Source: Trichoplax adhaerens
Lineage: Eukaryota; Placozoa; Uniplacotomia; Trichoplacea; Trichoplacidae
Direction: 5' to 3'
Assembly (NCBI RefSeq): GCF_000150275.1
Contig: NW_002060952.1
Location: 2,351,128-2,415,127, forward strand
Length of the DNA: 64,000 nt
Shown here: positions 63,556-64,000 of the stretch, piece after piece
Layout: every line of letters begins with the position of its first letter
Numbering within the stretch: position 1 is the stretch's first letter
Program-made: the position numbers and the translations under genes
Notes under the pieces: model-generated
The model's input: the letters and a program-made list of their open reading frames with translations, nothing else
What the model was told of the DNA's origin: nothing
Databases searched by the model: none

Positions 63556-64000
63556 TTATTTACCAGGTGCTGTAGTGGGAGGGTTTTGATCTCTATTTCT
63601 TCCATTTCTCAATATCTCCATGACTTTCTTTGCTACTTCAGGCCATTCCATATAGCAATTCTCGATAACCCTTGTATCTTCCTGATCTCTATACATTGCT
63701 TGCAAGAGATTAGCATTAGGGAGGTTCTTGAATTCTTCCGTCGACAAATCGCTTAGTACAATAACCAGTTTATCGAAGATATTTTTCTTAACTAGTATAG
63801 AATCAATCACCGAACTACGGTTTTTCAATAGAAGCTTGGATAAAAATATAAGGAAATAATTCGAATTGGTAATAGCTTTCTCTATTTCTCTAACATTGCT
63901 AGCTCCTGGTAGCTGCTCTTCAGTCTTGCAAAAGTTTTCTTGAATCTTATTAATTTCTTCTTGTAAAGGACTGGCATCGCTTCTCTTCTCTTCGGGAGCA
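63556..64000 (-). CDS. TIR-like domain protein, C-terminal part (runs off the window)
   Basis: The minus-strand frame is open from the window edge to a TAA at 63556-63558 (147 residues visible). It reads as most of a TIR domain: helix A (SPLQEEINKIQENF), a box-2-like LPG (EEQLPGASNVREIEKAI), the NSNYFLIFLSK strand, the DKLVIVLSDLS strand, and a late EWPEVAKKVMEIL helix. The first strand must lie just beyond the window. The usual S-W-C-x-x-E segment is replaced by KNRSSVIDS, so the conserved Trp and Glu are lost here too. A GTAAAT at the stop could instead be a donor. It is the same orientation as, and directly upstream of, the small TIR gene. Confidence 0.65.
   Translation of the reverse strand, partial: APEEKRSDASPLQEEINKIQENFCKTEEQLPGASNVREIEKAITNSNYFLIFLSKLLLKNRSSVIDSILVKKNIFDKLVIVLSDLSTEEFKNLPNANLLQAMYRDQEDTRVIENCYMEWPEVAKKVMEILRNGRNRDQNPPTTAPGK

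Overview
This window is eukaryotic: AT-rich DNA with multi-exon genes, GT-AG introns and metazoan-only domain combinations. The receptor domains (MAM, kringle, SRCR), the F-BAR/C1/RhoGAP protein of the ARHGAP29/ARHGAP45/GMIP type and the TIR-domain proteins fit an early-branching animal. A placozoan (Trichoplax/Hoilungia type) is my best guess from composition and gene style; it is inference, not proof. A 50-base run of N (5675-5724) shows this is a draft scaffold.

Layout. 0.58-11.4 kb (+): a 17-exon gene for a 969-residue type I membrane protein with the order signal peptide, LRR C-terminal flank, furin site, MAM, kringle, SRCR, SRCR, MAM, transmembrane helix, short tail. Every splice phase closes. 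Its 5-kb first intron holds degenerate tandem repeats and a solo LTR. 11.4-26.2 kb: mostly repeat-rich intergenic DNA with tandem arrays, a perfect 32-bp palindrome, a minus-strand LTR remnant and one weak candidate for a small secreted protein (13.1-13.6 kb, -). 26.3-33.2 kb (+): a five-exon, 650-residue protein with degenerate EF-hands, resembling vertebrate C1orf87. 33.2-47.0 kb: another repeat-rich desert. 47.0-59.5 kb (+): a 29-exon F-BAR/C1/RhoGAP protein of about 1,157 residues, including a 14-nt micro-exon just before the arginine-finger exon. 59.5-62.3 kb: intergenic. 62.3-64.0 kb (-): two TIR-like genes in tandem. One is a complete stand-alone TIR protein of about 155 residues with a palindromic kappaB-like site 18 nt before its start codon. 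The other is truncated by the window edge.

The genes do not form an operon or an obvious shared pathway. Recurrent features are cell-surface recognition (the receptor), membrane/Rho signalling (F-BAR RhoGAP) and innate-immune-type signalling (TIR pair). Most long non-coding stretches are built from decayed local tandem duplications with periods near 60, 105, 145 or 185 bp, which is the main structural signature of the locus.

All gene models were assembled by eye from reading frames, splice consensus, phase closure and family motifs. No alignment, HMM search or transcript data were available.
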